Shown one piece after another: positions 34,059 through 46,022 of a stretch of 64,000 nt of DNA; position 1 is the stretch's first letter, and every line of letters starts with the position of its first letter. The position numbers and the translations under genes were made by a program. The notes under the pieces are model-generated. The model was given only the letters and a program-made list of their open reading frames with translations, ran no database searches and was not told the DNA's origin. Location: contig JAPTJF010000024.1 in assembly GCA_029339195.1 (NCBI GenBank), positions 1 to 64,000 of the forward strand, in the 5' to 3' direction. The DNA is from Micractinium sp. NFX-FRZ (lineage: Eukaryota > Chlorophyta > Trebouxiophyceae > Chlorellales > Chlorellaceae).

Positions 34059-34210
34059 GTTGTGCCACGAGTGTGTCGCAGCCAGCTGCAGGCGCCGCGC
34101 CGTTCTCAACCACCCGTGCCGCGTCGAAAAGCAACTGCGTGATGCCTCGGCCCTTTTTTCACCAGCAAGATTCCCTCGAACGCAGGAAACGGGCTGCCAG
34201 AATTGACACG

Positions 34211-34215
34211 TTACA
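34211..34215 (-). terminator. DUF3429 gene polyadenylation signal TGTAA
   Basis: TTACA on the plus strand, TGTAA in the gene's sense, about 100 bases after its stop and 150 bases before the next same-strand start codon at 34058. Confidence 0.6.
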
Positions 34216-34316
34216 CCAGAGCCTGCCGGGCGCACATAAATGTGCCGCAAAGTCAGCCCTGCTGCGCTGCGACGTGGCGCCAGCGCCCAGGGCATGCCGC
34301 GGCACCGCAGGCGGCC

Positions 34317-36709
34317 TCAGGTGGTGGCCGCGGTGAGTGCAAGGCCGCCCGCTGCCAGCAGCGTCAGCGGCAGTCGCATCTTCATGTACCAAGGCGGCAG
34401 CAGGCCCTTGCTGGCCCAGGAGCGGTCCACAGCGTACACAGCAGCCAGCAGCGCCACCTGGCGGTGAAGGCCCAGGGGAGGGGGCAGGGAGGCAGGGAGG
34501 CGTGATGGGATCAGGGAAGAAGCGGGCCAGCAGCTGTAGACGCACACGGCACAACCCAAGGAGCGGCACCTGTGCCGGCCGCCCAACCGCCGTGCACCAT
34601 CCGCCCACCAGCTCCCGCCCTGCCGCATCATCCCAGCCCCGCCTGCTCTGCAGGCCCCCAAGTGACCTAACGCGCTTCCTGCTTCGCTAGGCCCCCTCAA
34701 GTGACTCCTGCTCCCCCTTCCCGCTCTCACCTGGATGCCCGCTGCCTGCCCCACAGGCATGGCAACTGTTGGCCAGGCCATCAGGCAGGGCAGCACGCTC
34801 CAGATGAAGCGCTGCTCAGCCATCTTATAACCCAGCGTCCCTGCAGGGGCAGGGCAGGGGGTGGGGGCCCAGGGACAGGGGGAAAAGTGAATGGGATTAC
34901 AGGGCTGGAGCTACGCGGGGAGGGGGGCGAGGGGTGGGGGGAGGGGATGGGGGGCAAGGGGCGCGGGCAGGGAAGGGGGGGTCATGCCGCAATGTCAAGG
35001 ACGAGGATGGTGTGACACCGCGCGCAAGCCCGGGCGCCAGGAGGCAAGGTGCTTGGATGGGGAGGGGGAGCGGGAGGGGTTGAACGGCAGGGCAGTCGTC
35101 TGCTGTCGCATCACCCGGAATGCCACCCAGCTGCGTGGCACCGAGGCCAGCAGGGCATGGCAACACTTCTGCGCCCGTTCGCGCACACCTCGCATCCGCA
35201 CCAGGGCACCCATCTCACTCCACTTAATACCAACAGACAGACGCACCGCCTAAATGCGCGCCCCACAGGGGAGCCCGCTCACCTCCCACATTGGTCATCG
35301 CCAGCCCCCAGTGCACGCCGCCCAGGAAGGACAGAATGGTGGCTCCATACCCGATTTGCAGCAGCCCAGGGGATGCCAGCAGCTGCAGGCAAGCTCACGG
35401 GAAGGCCGGTAGGTGGGTGGGGTGCGGGGCAGGAGCAGGCTGAGGGCGGAGAGTGCAAGCAACTTGGCTGGTGTGGCAACGCCGCAGTGGCATGGTACCA
35501 CACAAACAAAGGAGCTATAAATGATAAAGCACGGGACAGCAGCTCAGCACAGCGGCAGCAAAATACAGTGCAGCACAGCACAGCACAGCACAGCAGCAGC
35601 ACAGCAGCAGCACAGCGCAGTGCCCCCTCACCTGCGGGTCAGCCAGCAGGTCCAGCGGCAGATGCTGGGCCACAGTGGGAGAGAAGACCCAGAAGGGCAG
35701 CGCGCCTGCACAGGTGGAGTTGGGAGCGGTGAGGGTGGGGTGTCTGGGTTAGGACAGGAGCATGCAAGCGGAGCTCACAGGTGTGTGCAGGTGTGTGCAC
35801 AGCGCACAGCGCGCACCGCACATGCGAAGAGGCATTGTGGATGGCTGCCCAGCCGGCACTGGGCAGGCGGTTGTTGCGCACACCGCGGGCGCCGCCGGGC
35901 GAGGTGGCCGGGGGTGGGCAAATGTCGCGGCAGCCTGCCGGACCAAACCGGCGGCTCCTTCAGGGCACGATGCTGGGTGCCCCCTTGCTGTACACGCTAA
36001 TTGCTGCTGCGCCGCTACGCCTCTGCAGCAGAAATGGCTGCTGGCTGAGACATATGGCTACAGCTGCCGGGCGCGCATGACAACGGAGCCCTAAGCAGAT
36101 GCTCACCTGTGAAGCCCAGGAATGTGGTGATGCCCGGCACTCCTGTGGACGGCTTGGCGTGCGCCTCTGCTGCCGCCTTGGCCACAGCCCCAAAGAACAC
36201 GCTCTCTGTTGCACCCGCCGGCGCAGCGGCAGGCGCCTGCTGCTGCGCCGCAGATGCTGCCTCTGGGCCGCTGCCGCTGCCGCTGCTGCTGGTGGCCTCC
36301 GCGGGCGGCTTGCTGGACTCTGCAAGCCGCGTCGCTGCTGCAGGATGCACTGCCTGCGGGAGGTGAGGGGCAGACAGGGCCAGATGAGGAGGACAGCAGC
36401 GGCAGCGATGGCGGCGGCGGCGGCAAAGATGAGCAGACAGCTTTGTGCTGGCGAGTGAGTGCAATTGACACAACCCACGTGATCAACTCCTCGTGCTCAC
36501 CCGAGCTTGCTGCAGCGCCCTCCAAGCGGGCGCCGAGCCCTGCCCGGTCTGCAGCACTTCCTGCAGCGCGGCCTGCAGGCATTGATCCGTGCAGCAGTGT
36601 GCATATCAGATAAGTGGTGTTGGGTTGGTGTGGTGCGCGTCCTGCAGCGCTGGCCATTGAAACCCGTCACCTGCTGGCGCGCCAGAGCGGCTGCGGCCCG
36701 TCGAAGCAT
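34317..36709 (-). CDS. DUF3429/TMEM69-like organellar membrane protein
   Basis: Multi-span membrane protein of unknown role, related to bacterial DUF3429 proteins and animal TMEM69. Minus-strand exons: 36709-36671, 36572-36501, 36353-36107, 35705-35632, 35382-35283, 34840-34731, 34457-34317. All phases agree; 260 residues. The start MLRRAAAALARQQ is a typical mitochondrial-type presequence. After an Ala/Ser-rich linker come GVPGITTFLGFTGALPFWV, LLQIGYGATILSFLGGVHWG (the family signature, with the conserved GG.HWG), a WSVLPCLMAWP span, and a last span near the C-terminus. It is divergent from PACRG. Confidence 0.85.
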
Positions 36710-37097
36710 GGTTTAACCTCAGGTTGCAAATACCCGCCGCTGAGAGGACCAGTCGAGAGGCACAAACCCCAGCACGGCGCAGCAGGCCTGCTTGTTTTGG
36801 TCTCAAGAGCTGCCCCGGGCCCCTCATTGTCATCCGGAAACGAGGCACCGTCAGCCTGCCAATTGAACAGCTCCTTCACAAGGCAGGAGAGCCCTCTGCT
36901 CAGTGCCCAACGAAACCAGCTGCGGCGAGCTCCTCAGGTGCGCCGCATTTCGGGATGGGTCCCGAACGACGGTGTGGAGCGTCGGGATGCCACTGCGCTC
37001 GCCCGGGGGCCGCCATGCGAGGATGCGGCCTTGTTGACTTTCTGCCGCCGCCTGGGCACCCCTCCCCTTGCTTCCTGGCAGTGAGAGCCTCACAGGC
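36710..37097. promoter_or_regulatory. Divergent promoter region, DUF3429 gene / PACRG
   Basis: 388 bases between head-to-head start codons. Nothing coding is seen. Confidence 0.45.
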
Positions 37098-38520
37098 ATG
37101 ACGCACTTCGACACCAAGCCCTCGGAGCGTCCCGACCCCACCCAATACCTGCGCAAGCGGGACGGCAGCCCCGGCGGCCTAAAGCCCGACCCTGCGGCGC
37201 GCAAGCAGCGCGCCGCCGCTGACAGCCCCAAGTCCGGCCTCATCCCAGCCGGAGCTTCCGGGTCCCCCAAGGGCAGCCCCAAGGCTAGCTCCCCAGCAGC
37301 AGCGGGTACCAGCACCCACTTCCGCCGCATGTATGAGCGGGGGGACCTGCCCATCCGTGTGGACCAGAGCCGCCCGGGGCACAACACCATCAGGTGAGCC
37401 CTGAAGTGATGTGAGCAGCGGCCATGGTTGCTGGAGCGGAGTGGCTGAAGCCAGGCGGGCGAATGGGCCCGGCAATGAGGCGCGCCGGGAAGAGCAGAAC
37501 ACGCACATGCACATGCGCATGCGCTTGCTCTCACGCCGCACGCTGCCGCACTTCCCGCTCCCCGCCAGGTGGACTGTGGACCTGGGCACAATCGACCTGC
37601 ACTACTACCTGCCAGTCTTTGCAGACGGGCTGCAGGAGACGCAGGTGGGCAGGCATGCAGGGCAGCGGCGGCGGGTTTGCAAGGGGGTGGCACGCCCTCC
37701 GGCAGTCCAACAGCACTGCGCTCCGTGCCTACCGGCCTCCTCACCATGCACCCACATCAAAAACCTTGCCACCTCGCCTGCACGCCTGCCGCTTCCTTTT
37801 GCCATCTCTCCGCAGGAGCCCTTCAAGTTGATGGCACGGCGGGGCTTCGAGGAGCTGGTGAGCAGCGGCGGCGCGCGCGTGCTGCCGGTGTTCCCCCAGC
37901 TTGTGATGCCGCTGCGGGGGGCGCTCAAGTCGGGGGCGGCCGAGGTCATCCAGGCGGGCCTGCACGCGCTCGAGCTGCTGGTGCAGAGCTGCCCCGACGG
38001 CGGCGCCGCCCTGCTGCCCTACTACCGCCAGCTGCTGCCGCCACTCAGCAAGTGAGGCGGGAGATGTGGGGCGGGGTGGCGGTGGGGGGAGCGGGGTGCG
38101 ATGCCAGGTTCGGGGCGCAGCGGGGCAGCTGCGTGGGGCAACAGAGGAGCAGCCATGCACACTGCGCTGCCTGTCTTGGCCTGTCATGTGCCCACCCAGT
38201 ACGGAGTCCCTGTCCCCGCCCTGCCCGTACCAGGCCTGTAGATGATAGCATCACCAACCATGTGCATGACCATCCCTCAACTAACCACCAGCCAACCATC
38301 ACCACGTCCGTGCTGCAGGCACGTGGGCGACAACCTCAACATCGGGGATGCCATCGACTACGGGCAGTCGAAGCACAAGGGGTCGCTGGGCGACCTGGTG
38401 GTGGCCACGCTGCACCTGCTGGAGCGCAGCGGCGGACCCGACGCCTTCCACCACATCAAGTACCACGTGCCCACGTACGAGTCGTGCCTGCGCCCCTCCC
38501 GCCTGGCGCGCAAGGCCTGA
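37098..38520 (+). CDS. PACRG: PACRG, Parkin co-regulated gene protein (axonemal)
   Basis: In flagellates PACRG is a microtubule inner-junction protein joining the A and B tubules of axonemal doublets. Exons: 37098-37393, 37569-37644, 37816-38051, 38319-38520; phases 2, 0, 2; 269 residues. After a Pro/Ser-rich head it follows the family throughout: [65 protein letters not shown], and [14 protein letters not shown]. No frame break or missing block is visible, so it should be functional. A CAG acceptor-like sequence just before the ATG leaves open a 5' UTR intron. Confidence 0.94.
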
Positions 38521-38814
38521 GGGAGGCGGCTCACCTTGACGGCATGCCGGGGCATGGGGTGGAGGCTTTGGCTGGCCACTGGGGCAGCGCCACCACCGGC
38601 GCTGCGCGCTACCCTGACCGCTGACCTCGCACGCTGCTCGTGCACGCTGCTCGTTGGGTTCTAATGCTTGTCTCGCTCTCTCTCGCTCTCTGACACACAG
38701 GTCACATGGGTATACGGTATACCCATTTCCTTTCATGTACCCCCCCCCTTGGTTGTCCTTATGCAACACCCTCGATAATGGTATGGTGTTCAACATTGAG
38801 TTTGCAGTCTTGTT

Positions 38815-38819
38815 TTACA
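38815..38819 (-). terminator. D27-family gene polyadenylation signal TGTAA
   Basis: TTACA on the plus strand, TGTAA in the D27 sense, about 270 bases beyond its stop codon and inside the gap before the PACRG end. Confidence 0.55.
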
Positions 38820-39089
38820 GGTCAGTGCTCTTCTCAAACAAGCTCAGAACACAGCTCAGTTAGAAGAAAGCTCAGTCAGCAGGGAAGCACGTCTCGAACT
38901 GATAGGTGCGGCTGTTGGGCAAGGGGCCAACCCCATACACACATACGTACATAGCAAGGGCTGTGCTCGGCGCACACAGGCGCAAGGGCTGGAGAGGCCA
39001 GGTAATTGATTGGAGGCAGGAGTGAATAGCCATGCAGGCCGACAGCTTCGAGCTGCCTCATCGCAGGCGGGAGCGCAGCTGGCAGCACC

Positions 39090-42000
39090 TCAAGCGGCCA
39101 CGACGCCCGCTGCCACCTTCTTTGCCCGCTCGGTGTCAATCTTGGGGCAGGGCTTGGCCAGGTCCTTGCTGCTCACCGTGCCCAGGTTGCACTGCACCGG
39201 GGCGGGCAGGGGGGGGCGTGCATGGGAGGCCCAAGGGCGGGGTGGGGCAGGGGGGCACAGGGCAGGTGGGGTGAAGAGACGCCAAGCGAGCAGGCAGGCT
39301 GTCAGGTTGGCTGGCTGGTCGACGCTGTTCCCTGACCACCACTCCCTGGCAGCTGCCAAGCTCGCCCTTGCACACCAGTGCACCGCACAGCGCACAGCAG
39401 CAGCACAGCGCAGCCACACGCACCTGCTTGGAGAAGCAGGGCTGGCTGTACACCTTGTCCTGCTCCACCGGGGGCGGCGCCTGCCCAAAGATCATTTCGC
39501 AGCTGAGGTCGTCAAAGTTGGGGTTCATGGTGAGGGGCAGGCCTGGGGGGGAGGAGGGGGTGAGAAGGGGTGCATGCAAAGGCAAGGTAAGGGTGTATTG
39601 CTGGGTGTGCTGCGCAGGGTGCGAGAGCAAGCACAGTATCCATACAACCAGTGCCTGCTGATGTCGCTGCATCAACCGTGCCTTTGCTCCCGCCTCCCTG
39701 CCGCTTGCAGGGGCATGCCGCCACTCCGGCCTGCTCAACGGCATGGGGTTCAGAAGGTGCAGGCTGCCTGCAACCAGCGTCCAAGTGCGGGCCCTGCTCT
39801 GTAGGCTGGGTGTGCTGCTGCAGGCGTGGCCACGGCGGCTGGCACCTCAGGGCAGGCTGTGTGTTTGGAGGGCATGCCTGGCGGGGCGCGGCTGCCGCTG
39901 AACCCTCACACCCGCTCCTACCAAATGTTTCGGTGAAGAACTGCAGGCAGCAAGGGAGGGAGGGGAGGGAGGCGGATTGTTGGGCCCAGAGGCGGCGAGC
40001 AGGGGACACACCACGCAACCAAAGGTGTGGGTGCTGAGTTGCTGTCTTTCTAATGTGGTCGTGCTTTCGTGTTGGCGTCAAACAGCACCCTGCCCGTGGC
40101 AGTCAGCTTGCAAACCACCCAAGGCGCCTGCCCGCCGGCCCCTCCCTGCCCGTTCGCCCACCTTCTGTGTGGGCAGCTTGCACATGTTGGTGCACATGCC
40201 CACGCAGCCGCTGCTCTCCAGGTAGCGGCACTTCTTGATTGTCACGCCTGCACAGGGGAGGGAGGGGGGGGCAGGGGCAGGTGGGGCAGTCAGACGGCAG
40301 CTATCCAGGCAGTGCCACTTCTTGATCGGCATTCCAGAAGGCAAGGGGGGAACGAGGAGGTGGCTGGCTCAGAAGCAAAGAACGCAGGGGGAAGGCAGGA
40401 AGAGCAGTTTGTGAATGCTGAACATGATTGGGATGGTTGTGGCGCCTGTTGCGACGCAGACGTTGGGACGCCCCCGCGTCAGCATGAGGGACACCACATT
40501 GGCGCAGCAGAGCAGCGCACAGCAAGGGGTCTGCCGAGCGCCCCTGTGGCAGCCCCCAGCCCAGCGCGTGGCAGCACCCACAACAGTTCTTTCAGGTGCA
40601 GTGAACAGCGCTTTCCACCCACCGCTCATCCACATCTCCTTGCGACCCTCAAAGTTCACCTCCACCTGCGGCAAGTGCCAGCGGGGGACCGGGCTGTCAG
40701 CTGTGTGTGGGGGAGGCAGGAAGGCAGGGTGGATCTCAAGTGTGGGCGGAGCTCAGGCACGGTGTGTGTGCTGGGCGGCACGCCTTCGCCTCTGGCAGGG
40801 GCCAGGGTGGCAAGGGTGTGGCGCGGGGTTGGGGCGGCAGCAGGGGATGCAGGGGGTGCTGCCACAGCATGAACCGCTCGTCCCAACGCACTCCCTCCTT
40901 TGCTGCCCCTCTGCATGTGCTCCTCTGCCCCAGCCTTCTCCGCGCCCTCCCTCTTGACCACCGCCTCATCCCACACCCACCCATGCTGCCCTGCCACCCT
41001 CACCCCCGCTCTTGCTCTCGCCCTCCCGCACCCACCCGCGAACCTGCGTCACCCAAACTTCCTAACAACTACCCTCTGCTGTGCCCCCACCCCTCCAACC
41101 CACCCACCCCCTTGAGCTTCCAAGGCCCCACCAGCTAGGCAAAGCCCAGCACAGTTACGAACCGGTTGCCCTACCCCTACCCCTCCCTCAACCCCTGCCT
41201 TTCCACCTCCCACTGCCCCTTCCCCTGCACCTTGCACTCTCCCAGTGCCTGCTGTCGCCCCTGCACCCTCCCCATACCGCGCCACCGTGCACCCCTACTT
41301 AACCCACCTCCTTAAGCTTCGAAGGCCCCACCAGCCAGGCAAAGCCCAGCACAGTGATGAAGGCGTTGAACTCCGCGTTGCGCTTGTTCAGGGGGAGCCA
41401 GCGGCGGAAGCGCTCGGGGGCCTGCAGGGGAGGCGGGGCAGGGGAGGCTGGGCGGGGCGGCCGGGGCAGGCTGGCTGTGCTCAAGGTGCTGCTGCTGCTG
41501 CTGCTTGGACCACCCTAGTGTCGGCGAGAGGGACCCGTGCGGTGGCTGCCGGGTGCGTCCGGCGCGTGTGGTTGGTAGCACGGGTGTATGCTCATGCAGT
41601 GGAGCTGGCGGCCAGAAGCGGCTAACTGCCAGGTGGACCTGCTTGCCTGCGGCGGGAGGAGGCCGCCCAGCACCCCCGCCACCGTCTCCTGCTGCTCCGC
41701 CGAGTTGCGCCCCCGCATGATCTCGCGGGACAGGTCCACAAACCCGTCCCAGCTGCCGTCAAACGCCTTGCCTGCAAGGGGGAGAGTGTGGGTGGGGGGA
41801 CGGTTGTGTGTGAGCAGCAGGGAGGCGGGAGGAAGAAGGGTGCATGTGCATGGGGCCCCCAATAAAAGCTGCTGGCAGGTGCATCGTGAGAACGTGAAAA
41901 GTGGAGGTGTGGGATGGCGGGCAGCGTGAGCAGGGCAGAATGATTACTGGCACAGCGCATGCCAGTGGTGCTGCATATAAGAGCTGCAGAAGTGGTTCCT

Positions 42001-42370
42001 GCACAGAGAGCACACACATTTTATGTCCGTGGCCCTCGGCAGCCCACCGCCCTCGTCACCCTGCCATGCGCCCCCCTTGCTCACCGCCCAGCTGCTTGGA
42101 CATGACGTTGGAGAAGTAGTAGATCATGGCCTTGTCAAAGAAGTTGTCTTTGTACACGCTCTTCTCTGCAAAGGGGTCCACCGCTGGCGGGGTCCACGGG
42201 TCTGCCTGCTGGCTGCTGCTGCTGGACGCCGCGTGCGCACGCAGCGCCTCTCCCCGCGCCGCTCGGCGGCTGCCGCACCATGCGCGTTGTTGTTGCTGGC
42301 CGCGGAACGGCAGACGCCGCTGCTGGAAGCAGCCAGTGGGCTGCAGGGAGGCCGCAGCGCAGGTGGCCAT
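39090..42370 (-). CDS. D27: DWARF27-family carotenoid isomerase
   Basis: Plastid iron-binding protein family whose plant member isomerises all-trans to 9-cis beta-carotene, the first step to strigolactones; algal members have an unclear role. Minus-strand exons: 42370-42085, 41771-41647, 41421-41308, 40665-40623, 40247-40162, 39940-39922, 39542-39424, 39191-39090. Phases agree; 297 residues. The Gln/Arg/Ser-rich N-terminus is transit-peptide-like. Family motifs: [69 protein letters not shown] and PCPK. The conserved Cys clusters are intact. The second intron uses a GC donor (CAG|GCAAGC). One exon is only 19 bases. Confidence 0.93.
40300..41165 (-). repeat. Exon-edge copies inside D27 introns
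   Basis: 41098-41165 repeats the end of the exon at 41421-41308 (GAAGGCCCCACCAGC..GGCAAAGCCCAGCAC, plus strand) about 200 bases downstream of it in the gene. 40300-40345 repeats the start of the exon at 40247 (GTGCCACTTCTTGAT..). Confidence 0.8.
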
Positions 42371-43525
42371 TGTGTGCAGGATGGCTGGCGTTCTTGCAGG
42401 CTGCGCTTGGCGGCTAAATATGATCAGCGATGCGATGGTGGCTCTGCGCGGCTCCCAGGGGCGCGCGACACTGGCTCAACTGGCCAGCATGGCGGCGGCA
42501 CTGGCGGCGACGTGGCGGGCGAGCTTTGCGATATGTGCAGGCAGGGGCCCAGCGAGGCAGCCATCGTGTGTGAACCAAGGCAGGAAGCTATGAGGCCTTC
42601 ATGAGGCCTTCATCAATATGGCTGGATCTGGTCCTGGCTGCTGAAGCCGCTACACACGGCAGCACCAACCGACGGCACTCCCGCCGCCCTGCCGCTCCCC
42701 CGACCCGGTCTCATCCAATCCCGTGATTGTAAGTGTTGTGTTCATGTACATACAAAACAAACAACATTTATATGGAGAATGTCAAGATAGTGCGCCGAGG
42801 TACAAGTCGCTGCCACTCCGCATGAAAGGAAGGTTTGTGTTTTTGTCAAGTACGCGCATAGAGGAGAAGGGGAGGGGGTGGTGGGGCCCAGGGCCCTCGG
42901 TGAGCAAAAAGCCGGGGGCAATGGCCGGCAGGCAAGGCGAGGCGTGGGAGATCGGGGAGGAAGGGCAGTGCATAAAGTAGCGGAGCGGGGGTGAGGCGGG
43001 GGCTGCTGCACGCAGGCGGTACAACTGCGTTCGTACGGGGGGTGGTCACACGGGAGGCGCTGCATTGTGTGCATGGGGTGGCGCGCTGGTACAAGGGAGG
43101 CCAGGCAGCCGGAGGTGCTGCTGAAGAAAGGAAAAGGAGGGCGCGGGGCAGGGACGAGTGTTGAACATGCTGGAATGGAGCAGCAAACGTTGCGTGGCAG
43201 CGGCGGCAGGGTGGGGCAGGGGTGCGGGCGGGCAGGGCGGGCAGTGGAGCAGCACGGGGCCGCCCGGCGCCATACTGCCACACAAGGTGCTCACCCCAGC
43301 ACCGCTGGCGACCTCAACGCACATCGTACAAAAAGAATGGCACACTGGGAGGGTAGAAAAGGGGGCAAAAGGGGCCCGGTGCTGCTGGGAGGGCCTGTGC
43401 GGCGACCCCCACGATGCCGGCGCGAGCGCGTGCGTGGCCGCGCTGCTGGGTGCTTCCCGCCACAGAGCGCGGCCCGCCACGCGGCAGCCGACTCGCGACA
43501 GGCCGCCACGCCCACGCCAGGCACT
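42371..43525. other. Gap between D27 and the next minus-strand gene
   Basis: No gene supported. It should hold the D27 promoter and the 3' UTR of the gene at 43526. An A+T-richer patch lies at 42720-42800. I found no minus-strand TGTAA. Confidence 0.4.
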
Positions 43526-44704
43526 TCAGGCCTTGGGGGGCGAGGAGGACGCCTTGTGGCCGTGGTGCTTGTGGTGGTGCTTGTGCTTGCCCTTGGCCAT
43601 GGCCGCCGCCTTGATCTGCGCAATCTTGCTCTTGTCCGCGTGGCGCAGGCTCAGCTCAATCAGGTGGTCCTGCTCCATGCCCTGCGGGGGTGAGGGACGG
43701 GTGCAGGCAAGGGGCCGGACGACGGGTGCGGGTGAGCGCACACAAAGGGAAGCAGCTGCTCCTTGGAGGGCTGAGCACAGCTTGCAGACACGGCATGGGG
43801 CGCAACTGCTGATTCACTGGGCTGTAAGATGCATGCATCATGCAGCGCGTCAGCAGGCTGCATGCCGGGTTGTGGCGGCTGCAAACTGCAAGCTGGCGGG
43901 CGAGGGGTGGGGCCGCGGCACGACGGGGCACACCCATGCTCCGAGGCAGGCCAGGCAGCGCACCTCCAGCTCCGCCATCAAGCTGACCCAGCCCTCCACC
44001 TCCTCCAGCTCCTCCAGCTCTGCGGGGCTGACGCTCATCTGCAGGGGAGCAGCAAGGGGAACAGTGATCATGCTGGGGGCAGAGAAGGCAGCGCAAGGAG
44101 CGGCGGTAGACCCGCGTGAGGAGCAAAGCGCCTGCACCCTGGCAGCAACCGAGCGGGGCCGGGCTGACCGGCCCCCGCGCTCCATCGCCTCGAGGTGTGA
44201 TCATAGCAGGAATGCAGACGCGAGGAGCAGCTGGGCTGGGACGCGGGGTGTGAAGGATACTTGCTCTTTGCAAGAAGCTGCTGGCACCACATTCCAGCCA
44301 GGAGAGCTGCCAAGCACCCGGTATGGCGATGCAACAGCCTTTCGAAGCCAGCAGGCGCTGTCGGGGAGCCCGCCGAGAGCGGGCAGCAACAAAGAACGCT
44401 CGCCCTGCCGCGTGCGGCGCCCGAACGGCCCGAGGGCCGCGTACATGGCCGCTAATCAGCCCCAGGGTGACAGGGAGGGCGACTGACCCGGCCGGGAGGG
44501 CCGAGGCGCGGCCCCCGAGAGGTGGGTTGGAGCGCCCTGAAGCTGGCGGCCACCTGCAGCTCTGCGCACCTCTGGGGCGAACGGGTCCTCAGGCAGTCCG
44601 TGATCTGCGCTCGGCTGGGCGCCGGCTGAGGGGATGGAGATGGCCTGGGAGGCAGCCCTCCCAGCGGGCGTCCAGGGCTGCGCTGCGGGGTTGAGAGGCG
44701 CCAT
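43526..44704 (-). CDS. Small protein with Lys/His-rich C-terminus, function unknown
   Basis: Minus-strand exons 44704-44570, 44038-43964 and 43681-43526 join in phase 0 with good splice sites, giving 121 residues. The N-terminal third is Ala/Pro-rich. The middle exon is acidic (SPAELEELEEVEGWVSLMAE). The last exon has EQDHLIELSLRHADKSKIAQ and then a basic tail KGKHKHHHKHHGHK. The His/Lys tail could bind nucleic acid or metal ions. I do not recognise the family. The frame-preserving exons and non-repetitive middle argue for a real gene. Confidence 0.6.
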
Positions 44705-46022
44705 CGTAACTGTGTGTCTCAGGGGGTCTCAAAGGGAAGTGGAAATGCGAGCGATCAGGCCGGGTTGGGCATGTGAGTCTGCGCCACCTCATCGATAACC
44801 ACCCATTGGCGTTCAAACGGGGGGAACACATGGCTGCCCGCCGGCGTGGGCAACTCCTTGCCCGATCAACTCTCGAGCCCAGCAGGGAGGAAGCGAAGCG
44901 CCGCTGTCCCATCTGGCCTCACCTTGCGGCGCTCGCTGCGGCGCCAGGACGGCGCTGCGAGCGGGCACACTGGGACAGGCATGCACAGGCGTGCACCCAC
45001 CAAGGCGCCAGCGCCTTCATTTCCGCAAGTAACACCTCCTTCCTGCTCAAGATGGCCCTGCACCCCTGCTCCTCCCATCAACCCGCCCTCTTCCACACAC
45101 ATGCCAGCTGCCGCAGCAGCTCCTCCGCCTCACTAAGCCACACGTGTGTCGGCCCGTTGGCAGGGCTTGCAAAGTGGCAACGCTGACGCTGCTGTGCTGC
45201 AGATTGCATGCAACGCAGCCCTGCCACTGTGTTCAGACCAGGGTCGTTCTATTGTGGTGACCCATACCAAGCACAGGCTCTCGCCTACTGCCCCCTTCAA
45301 GCTCCTGCCTTTCCTGCACGCATTGCCCGCTGGGGTTCACCAGCCACGACGGCAGCGCCGGCTCGGACACGCACTTGTGAGTGTATTCGTGCTGTACCTC
45401 AAACAAGCCATCCGTCTTCCTCGCTCTCCCACACTGTGGCCGCCCACCTTGACCTTTTAGGCAGCCTCCCTTGCCTGCACACCTCATGCCTTGAAGGATG
45501 TAACATGTGCAGCACCTCCAGGGGCCCTGAGAACTCAGCCAAAAAGGCACACACCGCTCAGCGTTCCAACAGACAAAAAGGAAGGGCCACGCTCAACAAG
45601 CAACGCTCCAGAGGGGAATGTTGTGGCACGCTCAACACATTTGCTAGATGCCTGAGAAAAGGGGACGTTGCAGCTCAGATCACTGCACGGGTGATCGAGG
45701 GGCACCCGGCAGCGCACTACACTCAAGCACACAAGTGGAAAAAGAGGCGGCAGTGCGTTTCTACGAGGCGCTCGCCGCACGGAAGGGGCCGGCTTACTGC
45801 AGAACGCTGGAACACTCGGCACTCGAAACAAATGACGCTACTGTGTATGCATTGGCAGTGCCTGTGGGGTGGAACAGGCGAGGGAATTCCTGGAAGAATG
45901 CTGGAAAGAATAAGAAGGGCGCGCTAAACAGGAAGGCAAGAAGCAAGGAAGCAAAACACCCCAGAGGGTGGGCTGGGCAGCGCAGCGCAGCGCAGGGGGC
46001 AGGGAGCAGGGAGGGGTGCGGC
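44705..46022. other. Intergenic stretch
   Basis: No supported gene. It should contain the promoter of the 43526-44704 gene and the 3' UTR of the transporter. A plus-strand TGTAA lies near 45498-45502, but no plus-strand gene was found for it. Confidence 0.35.

Noticed and set aside
43158..44486. 442-codon plus-strand open frame
   Set aside because: Antisense to a spliced minus-strand gene with consistent phases; no family resemblance.
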